Shown: positions 29,688 through 39,075, counted from the first letter of the stretch. The stretch is 64,000 bases of DNA from Mycobacterium shigaense (GCF_002356315.1 NZ_AP018164.1:3224001-3288000), one strand, 5' to 3'. The notes: generated by a model from the sequence alone, not told the origin. Program-made: numbers and translations.

Positions 29688-31487
29688 GTGCGCCAGTACA
29701 GCGTTCCTGCCCGCTTCTCCGTCGGCGAGCACGACAACATCGCCGCGATGGTGTTCGAGCACGAACGCGACGATCCCCACTTTGTGATCTACCAACGCCA
29801 GGTCGACGGCGAGTGGACCGACGTCACCTGTGCCGAGGCGGCCGAGCAGGTGCGTTCGGCGGCCCTCGGGCTCATCGAGCTGGGCGTGCAGGCCGGCGAC
29901 CGGGTGTCCATCTTCTCCGCCACCCGCTACGAGTGGGCCATCCTGGACCTCGCCATCCTGGCCGTCGGCGGCGTCACGGTACCGATTTACGAGACGTCGT
30001 CGGCCGAGCAGGTGCGTTGGGTGCTGCAGGACTCCGGAGCCGTGCTGGTGTTCGTCGAGACCGACGCGCACGCCACGATGGTTACCGAGCTCAGCGGCGA
30101 ACTGCCCGCCCTGCGCCGGGTGCTGCACATCGACAGCTCGGGTCCCAAGGCGCTCGACCAGCTTGCCGAGGCCGGGGCTGACCGCGCCGCGGACGAGCTG
30201 ACGGCCCGGCTCGCAGCGCTGCGCTCGACCGACCCGGCGACGCTGATCTACACCTCGGGCACCACCGGCCGCCCCAAGGGCTGCCAGCTCACGCACTCCA
30301 ACCTGCTTTACGAGACTCGCGGCACCCAGGAATGCCTCCCCACCCTGCTGAACGAGGGGCAGCGGCTGCTGGTGTTCCTGCCCCTGGCTCACGTGCTGGC
30401 GCGGGCGCTGACCATCTCGGCCTTCGCCAGCAAAGTCACGGTCGGGTTCACCGCTGACATCAAGAACCTGCTGCCGATGTTCGCGGTGTTCAAACCAACT
30501 GTGGTGGTGTCGGTTCCGCGGGTCTTCGAGAAGGTGTACAACACGGCCGAGCAGAACGCGTCCAACGATGGCAAAGGCTGGATTTTCAAGCGGGCGGCCG
30601 ATACGGCGGTGGCGTGGAGCCAGGCGCACGACGACGGCAAGCCGGGGCTGCTGCTGCGCGCCCGGCATGCGCTGTTCGACCGGCTGGTCTATCACAAGCT
30701 GCGCGCCGCCCTCGGCGGTAACTGCTCGGCGTCCGTCTCCGGCGGCGCGCCGCTGGGGGCGCGACTGGGCCACTTCTACCGCGGCGTGGGCCTGACCATC
30801 TACGAGGGCTACGGCCTGACCGAGACCAGCGCCGCGGTCACCGTCAACCAGGTCGGCGGCTTGAAGATCGGGACCGTCGGGAAGCTGGTGCCGGGCAACA
30901 GCCTGCGCATCGCCACCGACGGCGAGCTGTTGGTGCGCGGCGGGGTGGTATTCGACGGCTACTGGCACAACGAGCAGGCCACCGCGGACGCGTTCACCGA
31001 CGGCTGGTTCAAGACCGGCGATCTCGGCGCGGTCGACGAGGACGGGTTCTTGACGATCACCGGCCGCAAGAAGGAGATCATCGTCACCGCCGGCGGCAAG
31101 AACGTCGCCCCCGCCGTGCTCGAAGACAAGCTGCGCGCACACCCGCTGATCAGCCAGGCGATGGTGGTCGGGGACGCCAAGCCGTTCGTCGGCGCGTTGA
31201 TCACGATCGACCCGGAGGCGTTCGACGGCTGGAAGCAACGCAACGGCAAGGGGGACGCGTCGGTGGCCGATCTGGTGACCGATCCGGACCTGATCGCCGA
31301 GGTGGACGCGGCAGTCAAGCAGGCCAACCTGTCGGTGTCGCACGCCGAGTCGATCCGCAAGTTCCGCATCCTGCCGGTCGACTTCACCGAGGACACGGGC
31401 GAGCTGACGCCGACGATGAAGGTCAAGCGCAACGTCGTGGCTGAGAAGTTCGCCTCCGACATCGAGGCGATCTACCAGAAAGACTAG
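29688..31487 (+). CDS. fadD15: Long-chain fatty-acyl-CoA synthetase FadD15
   Basis: A 599-residue ANL-superfamily adenylating enzyme that activates fatty acids to acyl-CoA. The AMP-binding motif [11 protein letters not shown] starts at residue 188. [17 protein letters not shown] is the adenine-binding A5 motif, WFKTGDLG the A7 motif, and [19 protein letters not shown] the hinge leading to the C-terminal lid. The length matches Rv2187 (600 aa). GTG 29688 follows a GCGAGG site. Its stop overlaps that of the convergent pimB' by 3-4 bp. Confidence 0.92.
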   Translation: MRQYSVPARFSVGEHDNIAAMVFEHERDDPHFVIYQRQVDGEWTDVTCAEAAEQVRSAALGLIELGVQAGDRVSIFSATRYEWAILDLAILAVGGVTVPIYETSSAEQVRWVLQDSGAVLVFVETDAHATMVTELSGELPALRRVLHIDSSGPKALDQLAEAGADRAADELTARLAALRSTDPATLIYTSGTTGRPKGCQLTHSNLLYETRGTQECLPTLLNEGQRLLVFLPLAHVLARALTISAFASKVTVGFTADIKNLLPMFAVFKPTVVVSVPRVFEKVYNTAEQNASNDGKGWIFKRAADTAVAWSQAHDDGKPGLLLRARHALFDRLVYHKLRAALGGNCSASVSGGAPLGARLGHFYRGVGLTIYEGYGLTETSAAVTVNQVGGLKIGTVGKLVPGNSLRIATDGELLVRGGVVFDGYWHNEQATADAFTDGWFKTGDLGAVDEDGFLTITGRKKEIIVTAGGKNVAPAVLEDKLRAHPLISQAMVVGDAKPFVGALITIDPEAFDGWKQRNGKGDASVADLVTDPDLIAEVDAAVKQANLSVSHAESIRKFRILPVDFTEDTGELTPTMKVKRNVVAEKFASDIEAIYQKD

Positions 31488-32665
31488 CGGGGATCCCCCA
31501 CCTCGGGCCGCACGCGGCCCGCGTCGGCGCGCAGTAGGTCGGCCAGCCGGCCGGCGAGCGTGTCCCAGCGCCACTGCGACATCACCCACTGCCTCCCGGC
31601 CGCGCCCATCGCGGCGGCCCGGTCGGGATCGCCGAGCAGCCCGGCCACGGCGTCGGCGACGTCGTCCACCGAGGTTCCGTCGACGACAAGCCCAGTCTCG
31701 TTGTGCTGCACAGTTTCCGGAGCGCCGCCGGAGTCGCCGGCAATCACCGGGACCCCGGTCGCGGCCGCCTCCAGGAATACGATGCCCAGCCCCTCGACGT
31801 CCATGCCGGCGCCGCGGGTGCGGCACGGCATCGCGAAGACGTCGGCCAGCGCGTAGTGCGCCGGCAGTTCGGCGGCCGGTACCTTGCCGGTGAAAGTCAC
31901 CTGCTCGGCGACGCCGCAGTCGTGGGCCAGCTTGCCCAGCGCCTCCCGGTGCGGGCCCCCGCCGACGATCACCAGGGCGGCCCCGTCGACCCGCCGCCGG
32001 ACCGACGGCAACGCCCGGATCAGCATGTCCTGCCCCTTGCGCGGCACCAGGCGCGAAAGGCACACGACCGTGGGCCGCTCGCCCAGCCCGTAGCGGTTCC
32101 GCAGCTCGGCGCGTCCGGCCGGGTCGGGCCGGAACTTCTCGGTGTCCACCCCGGAGGGCAGGTATTCGAGCGAGGCGTCGGGTCCGAACGCGGTGGCGAA
32201 CCGGGACCGCGTGTAGCGGCTCACGAAGGTCACGACGTCGGTCGTATCGCCGATGCGGCGCAGCACCGATCGGGCGACGGGCAGCATCGACCAGCCGACT
32301 TCGTGGCCGTGCGTGCTCGCCACCACCCGCTTCGCCCCGGCCTGCCGGGCCCGTTGCGCCAACAGGGCCAGCGGCGCGGCCGCCCCGAACCACACGGTGT
32401 CGATGCCCCGATCGGCGATCAGCCGCCGCATGCGGGTGTCGACCCCGGGGCCGGGTAGCATCAGCGTGCCCGGATGGCGCACCACGGAAAAGCCGGCGGC
32501 ACGCGCCGACTCGTCGAAGTCGCCGGCGCCCTTCCACTGCGGCGCGTAGACGGTCACCGAATGCGAGCCCGCGTCAACCAACCACCTGACGAACTCCCCC
32601 AGATACGACTGGATGCCGCCGGGTCGCGGTGGAAAGTCGTTGGTTACCAGCAGCACCCGACTCAC
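31484..32665 (-). CDS. pimB: GDP-mannose-dependent phosphatidylinositol mannosyltransferase PimB'
   Basis: A 393-residue GT4 (GT-B fold) cytoplasmic enzyme that adds the second mannose to (acyl)PIM1 on the inner leaflet, starting PIM/LM/LAM synthesis. The N-terminal glycine loop is [12 protein letters not shown]. The nucleotide-sugar domain has [11 protein letters not shown] and the retaining-GT4 glutamate in [19 protein letters not shown]. It matches Rv2188c (385 aa). The GTG start at 32665 lies 4 bp from an 18-bp perfect palindrome that covers the usual ribosome-binding region. Confidence 0.93.
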   Translation of the reverse strand: MSRVLLVTNDFPPRPGGIQSYLGEFVRWLVDAGSHSVTVYAPQWKGAGDFDESARAAGFSVVRHPGTLMLPGPGVDTRMRRLIADRGIDTVWFGAAAPLALLAQRARQAGAKRVVASTHGHEVGWSMLPVARSVLRRIGDTTDVVTFVSRYTRSRFATAFGPDASLEYLPSGVDTEKFRPDPAGRAELRNRYGLGERPTVVCLSRLVPRKGQDMLIRALPSVRRRVDGAALVIVGGGPHREALGKLAHDCGVAEQVTFTGKVPAAELPAHYALADVFAMPCRTRGAGMDVEGLGIVFLEAAATGVPVIAGDSGGAPETVQHNETGLVVDGTSVDDVADAVAGLLGDPDRAAAMGAAGRQWVMSQWRWDTLAGRLADLLRADAGRVRPEVGDPR

Positions 32666-32668
32666 GTG

Positions 32669-32686
32669 CGTCAGGCTAGCCTGACG
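32669..32686. promoter_or_regulatory. Perfect 18-bp palindrome at the pimB' start
   Basis: CGTCAGGCTAGCCTGACG equals its own reverse complement over all 18 bp and ends 3 bp before the pimB' GTG. It would be an operator for a dimeric regulator or, in RNA, a hairpin hiding the ribosome site. Confidence 0.6.
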
Positions 32687-32760
32687 ACGATGCGGACCAC
32701 GCAGTGGTCTGAGGTGAGAACACCCCCGGCCACGTAGCGGCGAGGCCGCGAGCTGGGCAA

Positions 32761-33672
32761 TCAGGCACCGCCGACCATCCAGCGGGTCCATGCGGTGAGC
32801 AGGCCGGCCGGGTCGACGCCGAGGACGTCGTGGGCGGCGGTCAGCGGATCGGTGTGCCCGACCCGGCAAGTGGCCAGGTAGTAGGCACGCAGTTTGGGCG
32901 TGCCGTAGGTATCGGCAACGAAACGGGCGAACCACCACGCGCGGTCGTAGGCCAGCGAGCGCTGCGGCCCCGGCGTGTTCAGGTCGATGTCCGACGGCAA
33001 CGGCTGGTAGGCCGCACGCGCCTGGGCCGGCACCGGCGTGCTGGGCCGCGCGACGAAATCGGCGACGCCCTCGGTGATCCAGCGCGGCGCATCGTCGACG
33101 GTATCCACGCGCGCCGCGTAATGAAAAAGCTCGTGCGCCAACACGATCCGAAGCGCCGATGCGCTCATCGTGGCCGCACCCGGAGCGAACACGATCCGCT
33201 GACCGAGCGCGACCCGGCGCGCGGCGTCGACCTGGTCGGCCACGGTGACCGCCGCGATGTCGGCCCACTGCGATGCTGGGCCGCCGCCAGCGGCGGCACG
33301 GAATTGTTCGTCGGTACCGGTGGCGACCACGGAGACGTCGCGCGACCAGTCGACGCCCCAGAACGCGTCGACGCGCGCGACGGCGGCGCCCATGTCCGCC
33401 GCGATGCGCGACAGCAGGCGATCGGTGGCCGCGCCACCCAGGCTCAGCAGCCGGACCGAGCGGTCAGCGACAACCAGGGGCTTCGATGCGGCGCCGGCGT
33501 AGCCGGAGTCGGGGGCGATCAGCTGGGCCGGGCGGGCCGCACGCTCGCGCGCCGCGTCGAACGGCACCGCCGCGGCCGCAACCAGTTCCACAACGAAGAC
33601 CCAGGCCAGCAGGATGGGGAGCCATCGGCCGCGGCCGCAACCGGCCCATCGACCCCGAGCGGGGATGCTCAG
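32761..33672 (-). CDS. Secreted HEXXH metallopeptidase-like protein (Rv2189c position)
   Basis: The protein has an HELFH zinc-peptidase motif followed 22 residues later by WITEGVADFVA, the arrangement of gluzincin peptidases (Peptidase_MA-like), and ends in DPAGLLTAWTRWM. The first ordinary start, GTG 33591 (276 aa), cuts into a clear signal/anchor segment (WLPILLAWVFVVELVAAAA) that is open in the same frame. No in-frame ATG, GTG or TTG exists before an upstream stop, but a CTG at 33672 overlaps the previous gene's TGA (CTGA), the position where ATGA couplings usually occur. I give the CTG start (303 aa) as the best guess. The likely location is the outer face of the membrane. Confidence 0.6.
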   Translation of the reverse strand: MSIPARGRWAGCGRGRWLPILLAWVFVVELVAAAAVPFDAARERAARPAQLIAPDSGYAGAASKPLVVADRSVRLLSLGGAATDRLLSRIAADMGAAVARVDAFWGVDWSRDVSVVATGTDEQFRAAAGGGPASQWADIAAVTVADQVDAARRVALGQRIVFAPGAATMSASALRIVLAHELFHYAARVDTVDDAPRWITEGVADFVARPSTPVPAQARAAYQPLPSDIDLNTPGPQRSLAYDRAWWFARFVADTYGTPKLRAYYLATCRVGHTDPLTAAHDVLGVDPAGLLTAWTRWMVGGA

Positions 33673-34817
33673 TAGCGGCGGGCGTCGTGGATCGGGCCCG
33701 CGGAATTCATCGGTACCACCCGCACCGGCACGCCATAGGTCGAGGAATGGATCACCATGCCGTCGCCGACGTAGATACCGCTATGTGACGCGTCGGAATA
33801 GAAGGTCAACACGTCGCCGGGCTGCAGATCGGACAGCGCCACCGGCTGACCGCCGCTGGCCTGCGCCTGGCTGGAGTGCGGCAGCGAGATGCCGGCCTGC
33901 TGGAAAGCCCACATCACCAGTCCGGAGCAGTCGAATCCGCCGGGTGCGGCACCGCCCCACGAATAGGGCGTTCCGACTTGGGTCAGCGCGGCCTGCACGA
34001 CGGACGCGCGATCGCCCCCGCCACCGCCGGGCGGCGGCGCGAACAGCCCGCCGGGAGCCGGAGCCTCACCCGGGGGAGCCCAGGGCGGCGGCGGTGCACC
34101 CGGGGGCAACGCGTCGGGCGCGGGAGCGCCGGGCGCCGGTGCGGCGGCCGGAACCTGGCCGGGGTCGGCGAGCGCGGTGCGCTGTTCCGGCGACAGGGAC
34201 AGGTACTGCGACTTCACGACGGCGATCTGAACCTGCAGCTGGCTCTGCTTGGACTGCAGGCCGGCCCGCACGGCGGCGGCCTGCTCGGCGGCGCTCTTGG
34301 CGTCGGCCGCGGACTTGGCGGACTCGCGCTCCGCCTTGGCCGCCTGCTGACCGGCGATCTTGAAATCCGCCATCTGCGTACGCATTTGGGTCGCCATCAC
34401 CCGCTGCACGGCCAACTTGTCGATCAGGCCCTGCGGAGATGCCGCGGTCAGCATGGCCGCCATGCCGTCGACGCGGCCGCCCATGTAGGTCGCCGCGGCG
34501 AGCTTGTTCACGGCTTTCTGGAAGTTGGCCAGGCGGGCCTTGGTCGCCTCCACCGCGGCCTGGTCATCCGAGTGCTTCCTGTCGGCGGCCTGCTGTGCCG
34601 CGACCTTCTCGTTGAGGTCGAGCTGAGCGCTGTGCATGGCCTCGGTGATCTGCTCGGCGTGGCGAGAAAGCTCGTTGAGCTTCGCCATCGCGTCTTCGGC
34701 CGGGTCTGCCACCACATTCGCCGCACAGACGCCCGATAAGACCGTTAAGCTCGCAACCGCCCCGAGGAGAGAACGTGTGAGTACACGCGGAAACCTGAAT
34801 TCGGAGCCGAAACTCAA
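33669..34817 (-). CDS. NlpC/P60 peptidoglycan endopeptidase, RipA-like (Rv2190c-type)
   Basis: A 382-residue secreted cell-wall hydrolase. The signal peptide (SLLGAVASLTVLSGVCAANVVA) is followed by a long coiled coil (about residues 45-215), a Pro/Gly/Ala-rich linker (220-268) and a C-terminal NlpC/P60 domain with C297 in FDCSGLVMWAFQQAG and the His in SHSGIYVGDGMVIH. The coiled coil resembles the RipA inhibitory region. The enzyme cuts D-Glu-mDAP bonds in stem peptides. The TTG start at 34817 follows AAGGAAG. It is coupled to the HEXXH gene downstream. Confidence 0.9.
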   Translation of the reverse strand: MSFGSEFRFPRVLTRSLLGAVASLTVLSGVCAANVVADPAEDAMAKLNELSRHAEQITEAMHSAQLDLNEKVAAQQAADRKHSDDQAAVEATKARLANFQKAVNKLAAATYMGGRVDGMAAMLTAASPQGLIDKLAVQRVMATQMRTQMADFKIAGQQAAKAERESAKSAADAKSAAEQAAAVRAGLQSKQSQLQVQIAVVKSQYLSLSPEQRTALADPGQVPAAAPAPGAPAPDALPPGAPPPPWAPPGEAPAPGGLFAPPPGGGGGDRASVVQAALTQVGTPYSWGGAAPGGFDCSGLVMWAFQQAGISLPHSSQAQASGGQPVALSDLQPGDVLTFYSDASHSGIYVGDGMVIHSSTYGVPVRVVPMNSAGPIHDARRY

Positions 34818-34877
34818 GATATTGCTTCCTTAAACTGCCACCGGCGCCTGAAGCCGTGCTGGGTTTAGGTCTCAGAT

Positions 34878-34908
34878 AGGTTACGAAACGATATAGGCGC
34901 TTGTCCAA
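34878..34908 (-). promoter_or_regulatory. Possible promoter of the NlpC/P60 gene
   Basis: Read leftward, TTGGAC (34908-34903) and TAACCT (34883-34878, a TAN3T -10) are 19 bp apart, about 60 bp before the start codon. The spacing is longer than ideal. The 184-bp gap (34818-35001) also holds an imperfect GC hairpin near 34970 that may end the small upstream gene. Confidence 0.25.
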
Positions 34909-35001
34909 ACCAGACCGTTAAGAAAATGGCAAGATTTCTGTCATAACTGTGTGAGTCACGACGGGCCCGCGGAACTTCCTGCGGTTATGGCACCTGGGCC
35001 A

Positions 35002-35259
35002 TTACGCCACCCCCGTGCCCCGATCGCGATGCATGGGCACCAGACGCAATCGTGGCGCCAATCCGGCCTCCGCGAGGACTTCCAGGGCCACCCGTTCGTC
35101 TTGCGACAACGTCTCGGGGACCCCGAGCAGCACGCTGATCACGCAGTCCTGGCATCCCGCGCCGCGTACCGCGCAGTCGTCGCAGTCGATGACCACCGGC
35201 GCGCCCGGCTCCGGCGCCGCACCGCCCTTGCTGTCGGGCTTCCTGCTTTGCGTCATCAC
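35002..35259 (-). CDS. Small four-cysteine protein, unknown function
   Basis: An 85-residue protein with a polar N-terminus ([11 protein letters not shown]), then [18 protein letters not shown] (CxxC-x6-CxxC, about residues 25-38), a short hydrophobic segment and a helical C-terminus. The four cysteines suggest a zinc or Fe-S knuckle. GTG 35259 and ATG 35256 are adjacent starts after GAGAGGA. It is divergent from the nuclease fusion gene at 35397, and a sequence matching the DNA-damage promoter motif lies 39 bp upstream. I know no characterised homologue. Codon pattern and the cysteine motif argue that it is real; its link to DNA repair is inference. Confidence 0.65.
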   Translation of the reverse strand: MMTQSRKPDSKGGAAPEPGAPVVIDCDDCAVRGAGCQDCVISVLLGVPETLSQDERVALEVLAEAGLAPRLRLVPMHRDRGTGVA

Positions 35260-35297
35260 GATCGGTCCTCTCAGTTCGCTCGGTCGTGCTGATCGGA

Positions 35298-35320
35298 ACG
35301 CTAACCGCGGGCACCGACAG
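35298..35320 (-). promoter_or_regulatory. RecA-independent DNA-damage promoter motif (PafBC type), toward the four-Cys gene
   Basis: Read leftward: CTGTCGGTG (35320-35312), 8 nt, then TAGCGT (35303-35298). The mycobacterial consensus is TTGTCRGTG-N8-TAN3T; only the first base differs. Transcription would start about 35 nt before the small gene's ATG. Confidence 0.6.
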
Positions 35321-35366
35321 GTATTTGCGGCCAGTTGCGACGAAGGCCCGGCGTGGGACCCCGCCG

Positions 35367-35389
35367 GTGTCGGTGCCGATGCTTAACCT
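35367..35389 (+). promoter_or_regulatory. RecA-independent DNA-damage promoter motif (PafBC type), toward the nuclease fusion
   Basis: GTGTCGGTG (35367-35375), 8 nt, then TAACCT (35384-35389): one mismatch to TTGTCRGTG-N8-TAN3T. The -10 ends 7 nt before ATG 35397, so the transcript would be leaderless, which explains the absence of a ribosome site. Confidence 0.65.
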
Positions 35390-35396
35390 CACGCGC

Positions 35397-37322
35397 ATGG
35401 GTGTGACGGGTGTGACTCAGCTGAGTTTCGCCGACCTCGGGGCGCACGACGACCCTGCCGCCTGCCCGACCGGCTTCGGGGCCGACACCAACGAGGTCTC
35501 GCTACGCGAAACCACCTTTGTGGTGGTCGATTTGGAGACCACCGGCGGTCGCAGCAAGAGCACCGACACCGCGCCGGCCGACGCCATCACCGAAATCGGC
35601 GCGGTCAAGGTCCGCGGCGGCGTCGTACTCGGCGAGTTCGCCACCCTGGTCGATCCGCAGCGCAGCATCCCGCCCCAGATCGTGCAGCTCACCGGCATCA
35701 CCACCGCGATGGTGCGCGACGCCCCGACGATCGACGCGGTGCTGCCGATGTTTTTGGAGTTCGCCCGCTTGGACCACGGGGCGGTGCTGGTCGCCCACAA
35801 CGCGGGGTTCGACGTCAGTTTCCTGCGCTCCGCCGCGCAGCAATGCGAAATCCCCTGGCCGCGAGCGCAAGTGCTGTGCACGGTCCGGCTGGCCCGGCGC
35901 GTGCTAACCCGCGAGGAAGCCCCCAGCGTACGGCTGGCGGCCCTGGCGCGGCTGTTCGCGGTCGCCACCGAGCCCACCCACCGCGCCCTCGACGACGCTC
36001 GCGCCACCGTCGACGTCTTGCACGCGCTCATCGACCGAGTCGGCAACCAGGGCGTGCACACCTACGCCGACCTGCGCTCGTATCTGCCCGGCGTGACGCC
36101 CGCCCAGCGGCGCAAACGAGTGCTCGCCGACGGCCTGCCGCGCCGGCCGGGCGTGTACCTGTTCCGCGGCCCGTCGAACGAGGTGCTCTACATCGGGACC
36201 GCGGTCGATCTGCGCCGCCGGGTCAGCCAGTACTTCACCGGCGCCGACCCCCGCGGGCGGATGAGGGAGATGGTCGGGTTGGCCGGCGCCGTCGACCACG
36301 TCGAATGCGCCCACGCCCTGGAAGCCGGCGTGCGCGAACTGCGACTGCTGGCCGCCCACGCCCCGCCGTACAACCGCCGGTCCCGGTTTCCGCAGCGCTG
36401 GTGGTGGATCACGTTGTCCGACGAGGCGTTTCCGCGCCTGTCGGTGGTGCGCTCACCCCGCCACGACCGCGTCATCGGCCCGTTTCGGTCGCGCGCCGAC
36501 GCCTCGGACACCGCCGCGCTGCTCGCGCGGTTCACCGGCGTGCGCACCTGCACCGCCCGGCTCGCGCGCGCGGCCGTGCACGGACCGGCCTGCCCTGAAC
36601 ACGAGGTGTCGCCGTGCCCGGCGGCCCGCGACGTGACGGCCACCCAGTACGCGGCGGCGGTGGGCCGCGCCGCGGATCTGATCGACGGCGCCGACAACGC
36701 TGCGCTGGCCGCGGCGGTCGGTCAGGTGACCGCCCTGGCCGGGCGGTGTCACTACGAGAGCGCTGCGCGATTGCGCGACCACACGGCCGCCGCCGTCGAT
36801 GTCCTGTGGCGCGGCCAGCGATTGCGCGCGCTAGCCGCGCTACCGGAACTGATCGCCGCCGCCCCCGACGGCGCCGGCGGCTACCACCTCGCCGTGATCC
36901 GCCATGGCCAGCTCGCCTCGGCCGGCTCCGCCCGGCGCGGGGTGCCGCCGCTGCCGGTCGTCGACTCCATACACGCCGGCGCGCAGACGATCCTGTACGA
37001 GCCGGCCCCGCTGGGCGGCGCGCTGGTCGAGGAAACCGCACTGATAGCGCGCTGGCTCGGTGCGCCGGGGGTGCGCATCGTGCGCGCGTCGCACGGATGG
37101 GCCTCGCCGCTGCGCGCGGCAGGCACCTGGGCGGCGTGGGCGGCGGCGGCGCACTCGGCGCGACTGGCCGGGCGGCAGGCCGTCGAGGGACAGGACTCAG
37201 AGTTGTCGGCTGAACCGCACCCAACGCGCGAGCAGCTGTTCGGCCGCCCCCGAGTCGATCGCGGCGCCGGCCCGCGCCAGGCCGTCCTCCCAGGCGGGCA
37301 ACCACTCAGCGCGGCTGGATAG
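35397..37322 (+). CDS. DnaQ-like exonuclease / GIY-YIG nuclease fusion (Cho/UvrC-like, Rv2191-type)
   Basis: A 641-residue two-domain nuclease. The N-terminal DEDDh exonuclease has D45-L-E47, [11 protein letters not shown] and [15 protein letters not shown] UvrC/Cho-type GIY-YIG domain begins at G252-V-Y and Y265-I-G267, with [11 protein letters not shown] carrying the catalytic Arg. A UvrC-like linker ([12 protein letters not shown]) is present, but the UvrC C-terminal endonuclease/HhH part is missing. Such fusions (Rv2191) are thought to act in nucleotide excision or damage processing. ATG 35397 suits a leaderless mRNA; ATG 35379 would overlap the promoter. The last 42 codons are antisense to the 3' end of trpD (126-bp overlap). 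Confidence 0.87.
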   Translation: MGVTGVTQLSFADLGAHDDPAACPTGFGADTNEVSLRETTFVVVDLETTGGRSKSTDTAPADAITEIGAVKVRGGVVLGEFATLVDPQRSIPPQIVQLTGITTAMVRDAPTIDAVLPMFLEFARLDHGAVLVAHNAGFDVSFLRSAAQQCEIPWPRAQVLCTVRLARRVLTREEAPSVRLAALARLFAVATEPTHRALDDARATVDVLHALIDRVGNQGVHTYADLRSYLPGVTPAQRRKRVLADGLPRRPGVYLFRGPSNEVLYIGTAVDLRRRVSQYFTGADPRGRMREMVGLAGAVDHVECAHALEAGVRELRLLAAHAPPYNRRSRFPQRWWWITLSDEAFPRLSVVRSPRHDRVIGPFRSRADASDTAALLARFTGVRTCTARLARAAVHGPACPEHEVSPCPAARDVTATQYAAAVGRAADLIDGADNAALAAAVGQVTALAGRCHYESAARLRDHTAAAVDVLWRGQRLRALAALPELIAAAPDGAGGYHLAVIRHGQLASAGSARRGVPPLPVVDSIHAGAQTILYEPAPLGGALVEETALIARWLGAPGVRIVRASHGWASPLRAAGTWAAWAAAAHSARLAGRQAVEGQDSELSAEPHPTREQLFGRPRVDRGAGPRQAVLPGGQPLSAAG

Positions 37323-38294
37323 GCCGGCATGGGCGACGATCGCGCCGGCCGCGTTGAGCACGACGGCGTCGCGCACCGGGCCCGCGGTACCGGCCAGCAC
37401 GGCCCGCACCTCCTCGGCGTTGGCCCGCGCGTCACCGCCCACCAGCTGGTCAAGCTCCGCGCGGGCGAACCCGAAGCCGGCGGGGTCGAACGTCAGCTTG
37501 TCGACCGTGCCCGCCTGCACGCGCCAGATCGTGCTCGTGGTGGTCGTCGTCAGCTCGTCCAAGCCGTCGTCGCCGTGCACGACCAGGACGCTGGCCCCCC
37601 GCGCGGCGAACACCCCGGCCATCACCTCGGCGAGGTTGGCGAACGCACAGCCGATCAATCCGGCCCGCGGGCGGGCCGGATTGGTAAGCGGCCCAAGAAG
37701 ATTGAAGACCGTAGGTACCCCGATCTCACGGCGCACCGCGGACGCGTGCCGGTAGGACGGATGGAACACCGGCGCGAAGCAGAATCCGATGCCCACCTCC
37801 GCGAGGCTGCGCGCTACCTGGTCGGGCCCGAGGTCGATGCGCACCCCGAGCGCCTCGAGGGTGTCGGCACCGCCGGACAGCGAGGACGCCGCCCGGTTGC
37901 CGTGTTTGACCACCGGCAGCCCCACGGCCGCGACCACGATGGCCGCCATGGTGGACAGGTTGACGGTGTTGACGCCGTCGCCGCCGGTGCCCACGATGTC
38001 CACGGTGTCGTCCCGGATGCCGGGGATGCGGCAAGCGTGACTCAGCATCACGTCGGCCAGCTCGCCGACTTCGGCCGCCGTCGGAACCTTCATCTTCAGC
38101 GCCACCGCGAAGGCAGCGATCTGGGCCGGCCGGGCGTTGCCGGTCATGATCTGGTCCATCGCCCACGCCGCCTGCCCACGCGTCAGGTGCTGCCCCTCGG
38201 TCAACCGCCCCAGGACCTGCGGCCACGACGATGCCGGCCCGGGTTGGGACCGGGGCGACCCACCCGTAGAGGAAGCCGCAGATGACAGAGCCAC
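37197..38294 (-). CDS. trpD: Anthranilate phosphoribosyltransferase TrpD
   Basis: TrpD joins anthranilate and PRPP in tryptophan synthesis. At 365 residues it has the PRPP loop [36 protein letters not shown] with anthranilate-site residues, and the metal-binding [14 protein letters not shown]. It is close to M. tuberculosis TrpD (370 aa). GTG 38294 fits the variable low-complexity start ([12 protein letters not shown]); the frame is open to 38534 but that part is antisense to the ctaE leader. It is divergent from ctaE by 127 bp, and its 3' end overlaps the nuclease fusion. Confidence 0.93.
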   Translation of the reverse strand: MALSSAASSTGGSPRSQPGPASSWPQVLGRLTEGQHLTRGQAAWAMDQIMTGNARPAQIAAFAVALKMKVPTAAEVGELADVMLSHACRIPGIRDDTVDIVGTGGDGVNTVNLSTMAAIVVAAVGLPVVKHGNRAASSLSGGADTLEALGVRIDLGPDQVARSLAEVGIGFCFAPVFHPSYRHASAVRREIGVPTVFNLLGPLTNPARPRAGLIGCAFANLAEVMAGVFAARGASVLVVHGDDGLDELTTTTTSTIWRVQAGTVDKLTFDPAGFGFARAELDQLVGGDARANAEEVRAVLAGTAGPVRDAVVLNAAGAIVAHAGLSSRAEWLPAWEDGLARAGAAIDSGAAEQLLARWVRFSRQL

Positions 38295-38421
38295 GCGCCG
38301 ATGGTCCCACGAGGACCAACGCCCGCCCAACCGTCGTCGCGCGGGCGCGGAAAACGACGCGCCAGCGCGAATTTCGGCCCCGGGTAGAGTTCGACAACTA
38401 CAAAGCGTCATACTTGCGGAT

Positions 38422-39033
38422 GTGACGAGTGCTGTAGGGACCTCGGGGACTGCCATCACGTCGCGAGTGCATTCGCTGAATCGGCCCAATATGGTCAGTG
38501 TTGGCACCATAGTGTGGCTGTCCAGCGAGCTCATGTTCTTTGCTGGCCTGTTCGCGTTCTATTTCACCGCACGCGCGCAGGCCGGCGGGAGCTGGCCCCC
38601 GCCGCCCACCGAGCTGAATTTGTACCAAGCCGTGCCGGTGACGCTGGTGCTGATCGCGTCGTCGTTCACCTGCCAGATGGGCGTGTTCGCCGCCGAGCGC
38701 GGCGACGTGTTCGGGTTGCGCCGCTGGTATGTGATCACGTTCTTGATGGGCTTGTTCTTCATCCTCGGGCAGGCCTACGAGTACTACCACCTGGCGACGC
38801 ACGGCACGACCATCGCGGGTAGCGCGTACGGCACGGTGTTCTACCTGGCCACGGGCTTCCACGGGCTGCACGTGACCGGCGGGTTGATCGCCTTCGTCTT
38901 CCTGCTGGCCCGCACCGCGATGAGCAAATTCACCCCGGCCCAGGCGACCGCCAGCATCGTCGTCTCCTACTACTGGCATTTCGTCGACATCGTGTGGATC
39001 GCGCTGTTCACCGTGATCTATTTCATCCGCTGA
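38422..39033 (+). CDS. ctaE: Cytochrome aa3 oxidase subunit III, CtaE
   Basis: Subunit III of the aa3 cytochrome c oxidase, part of the bcc-aa3 supercomplex in the plasma membrane. At 203 residues it has five membrane helices, the short actinobacterial form. [19 protein letters not shown] and [17 protein letters not shown] with its conserved His/Glu positions, and [21 protein letters not shown] at the C-terminus, are diagnostic. GTG 38422 gives the family length. It leads the ctaE-qcrC-qcrA-qcrB operon; a 42-bp gap precedes qcrC. Confidence 0.94.
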   Translation: MTSAVGTSGTAITSRVHSLNRPNMVSVGTIVWLSSELMFFAGLFAFYFTARAQAGGSWPPPPTELNLYQAVPVTLVLIASSFTCQMGVFAAERGDVFGLRRWYVITFLMGLFFILGQAYEYYHLATHGTTIAGSAYGTVFYLATGFHGLHVTGGLIAFVFLLARTAMSKFTPAQATASIVVSYYWHFVDIVWIALFTVIYFIR

Positions 39034-39075
39034 GCCGGCGGCTCCGAATACAGGGAAATGGACAGGAGTGCTCGG

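Noticed and set aside
32695..32709. GACCAC-GCA-GTGGTC hairpin as an intrinsic terminator
   Set aside because: The stem is only 6 bp with no T-run on either side. It may be incidental.
34818..34950. Possible ydaO-type (c-di-AMP) riboswitch in the NlpC/P60 leader
   Set aside because: Such riboswitches precede some actinobacterial cell-wall hydrolase genes, but the conserved core sequences and length are not seen here.
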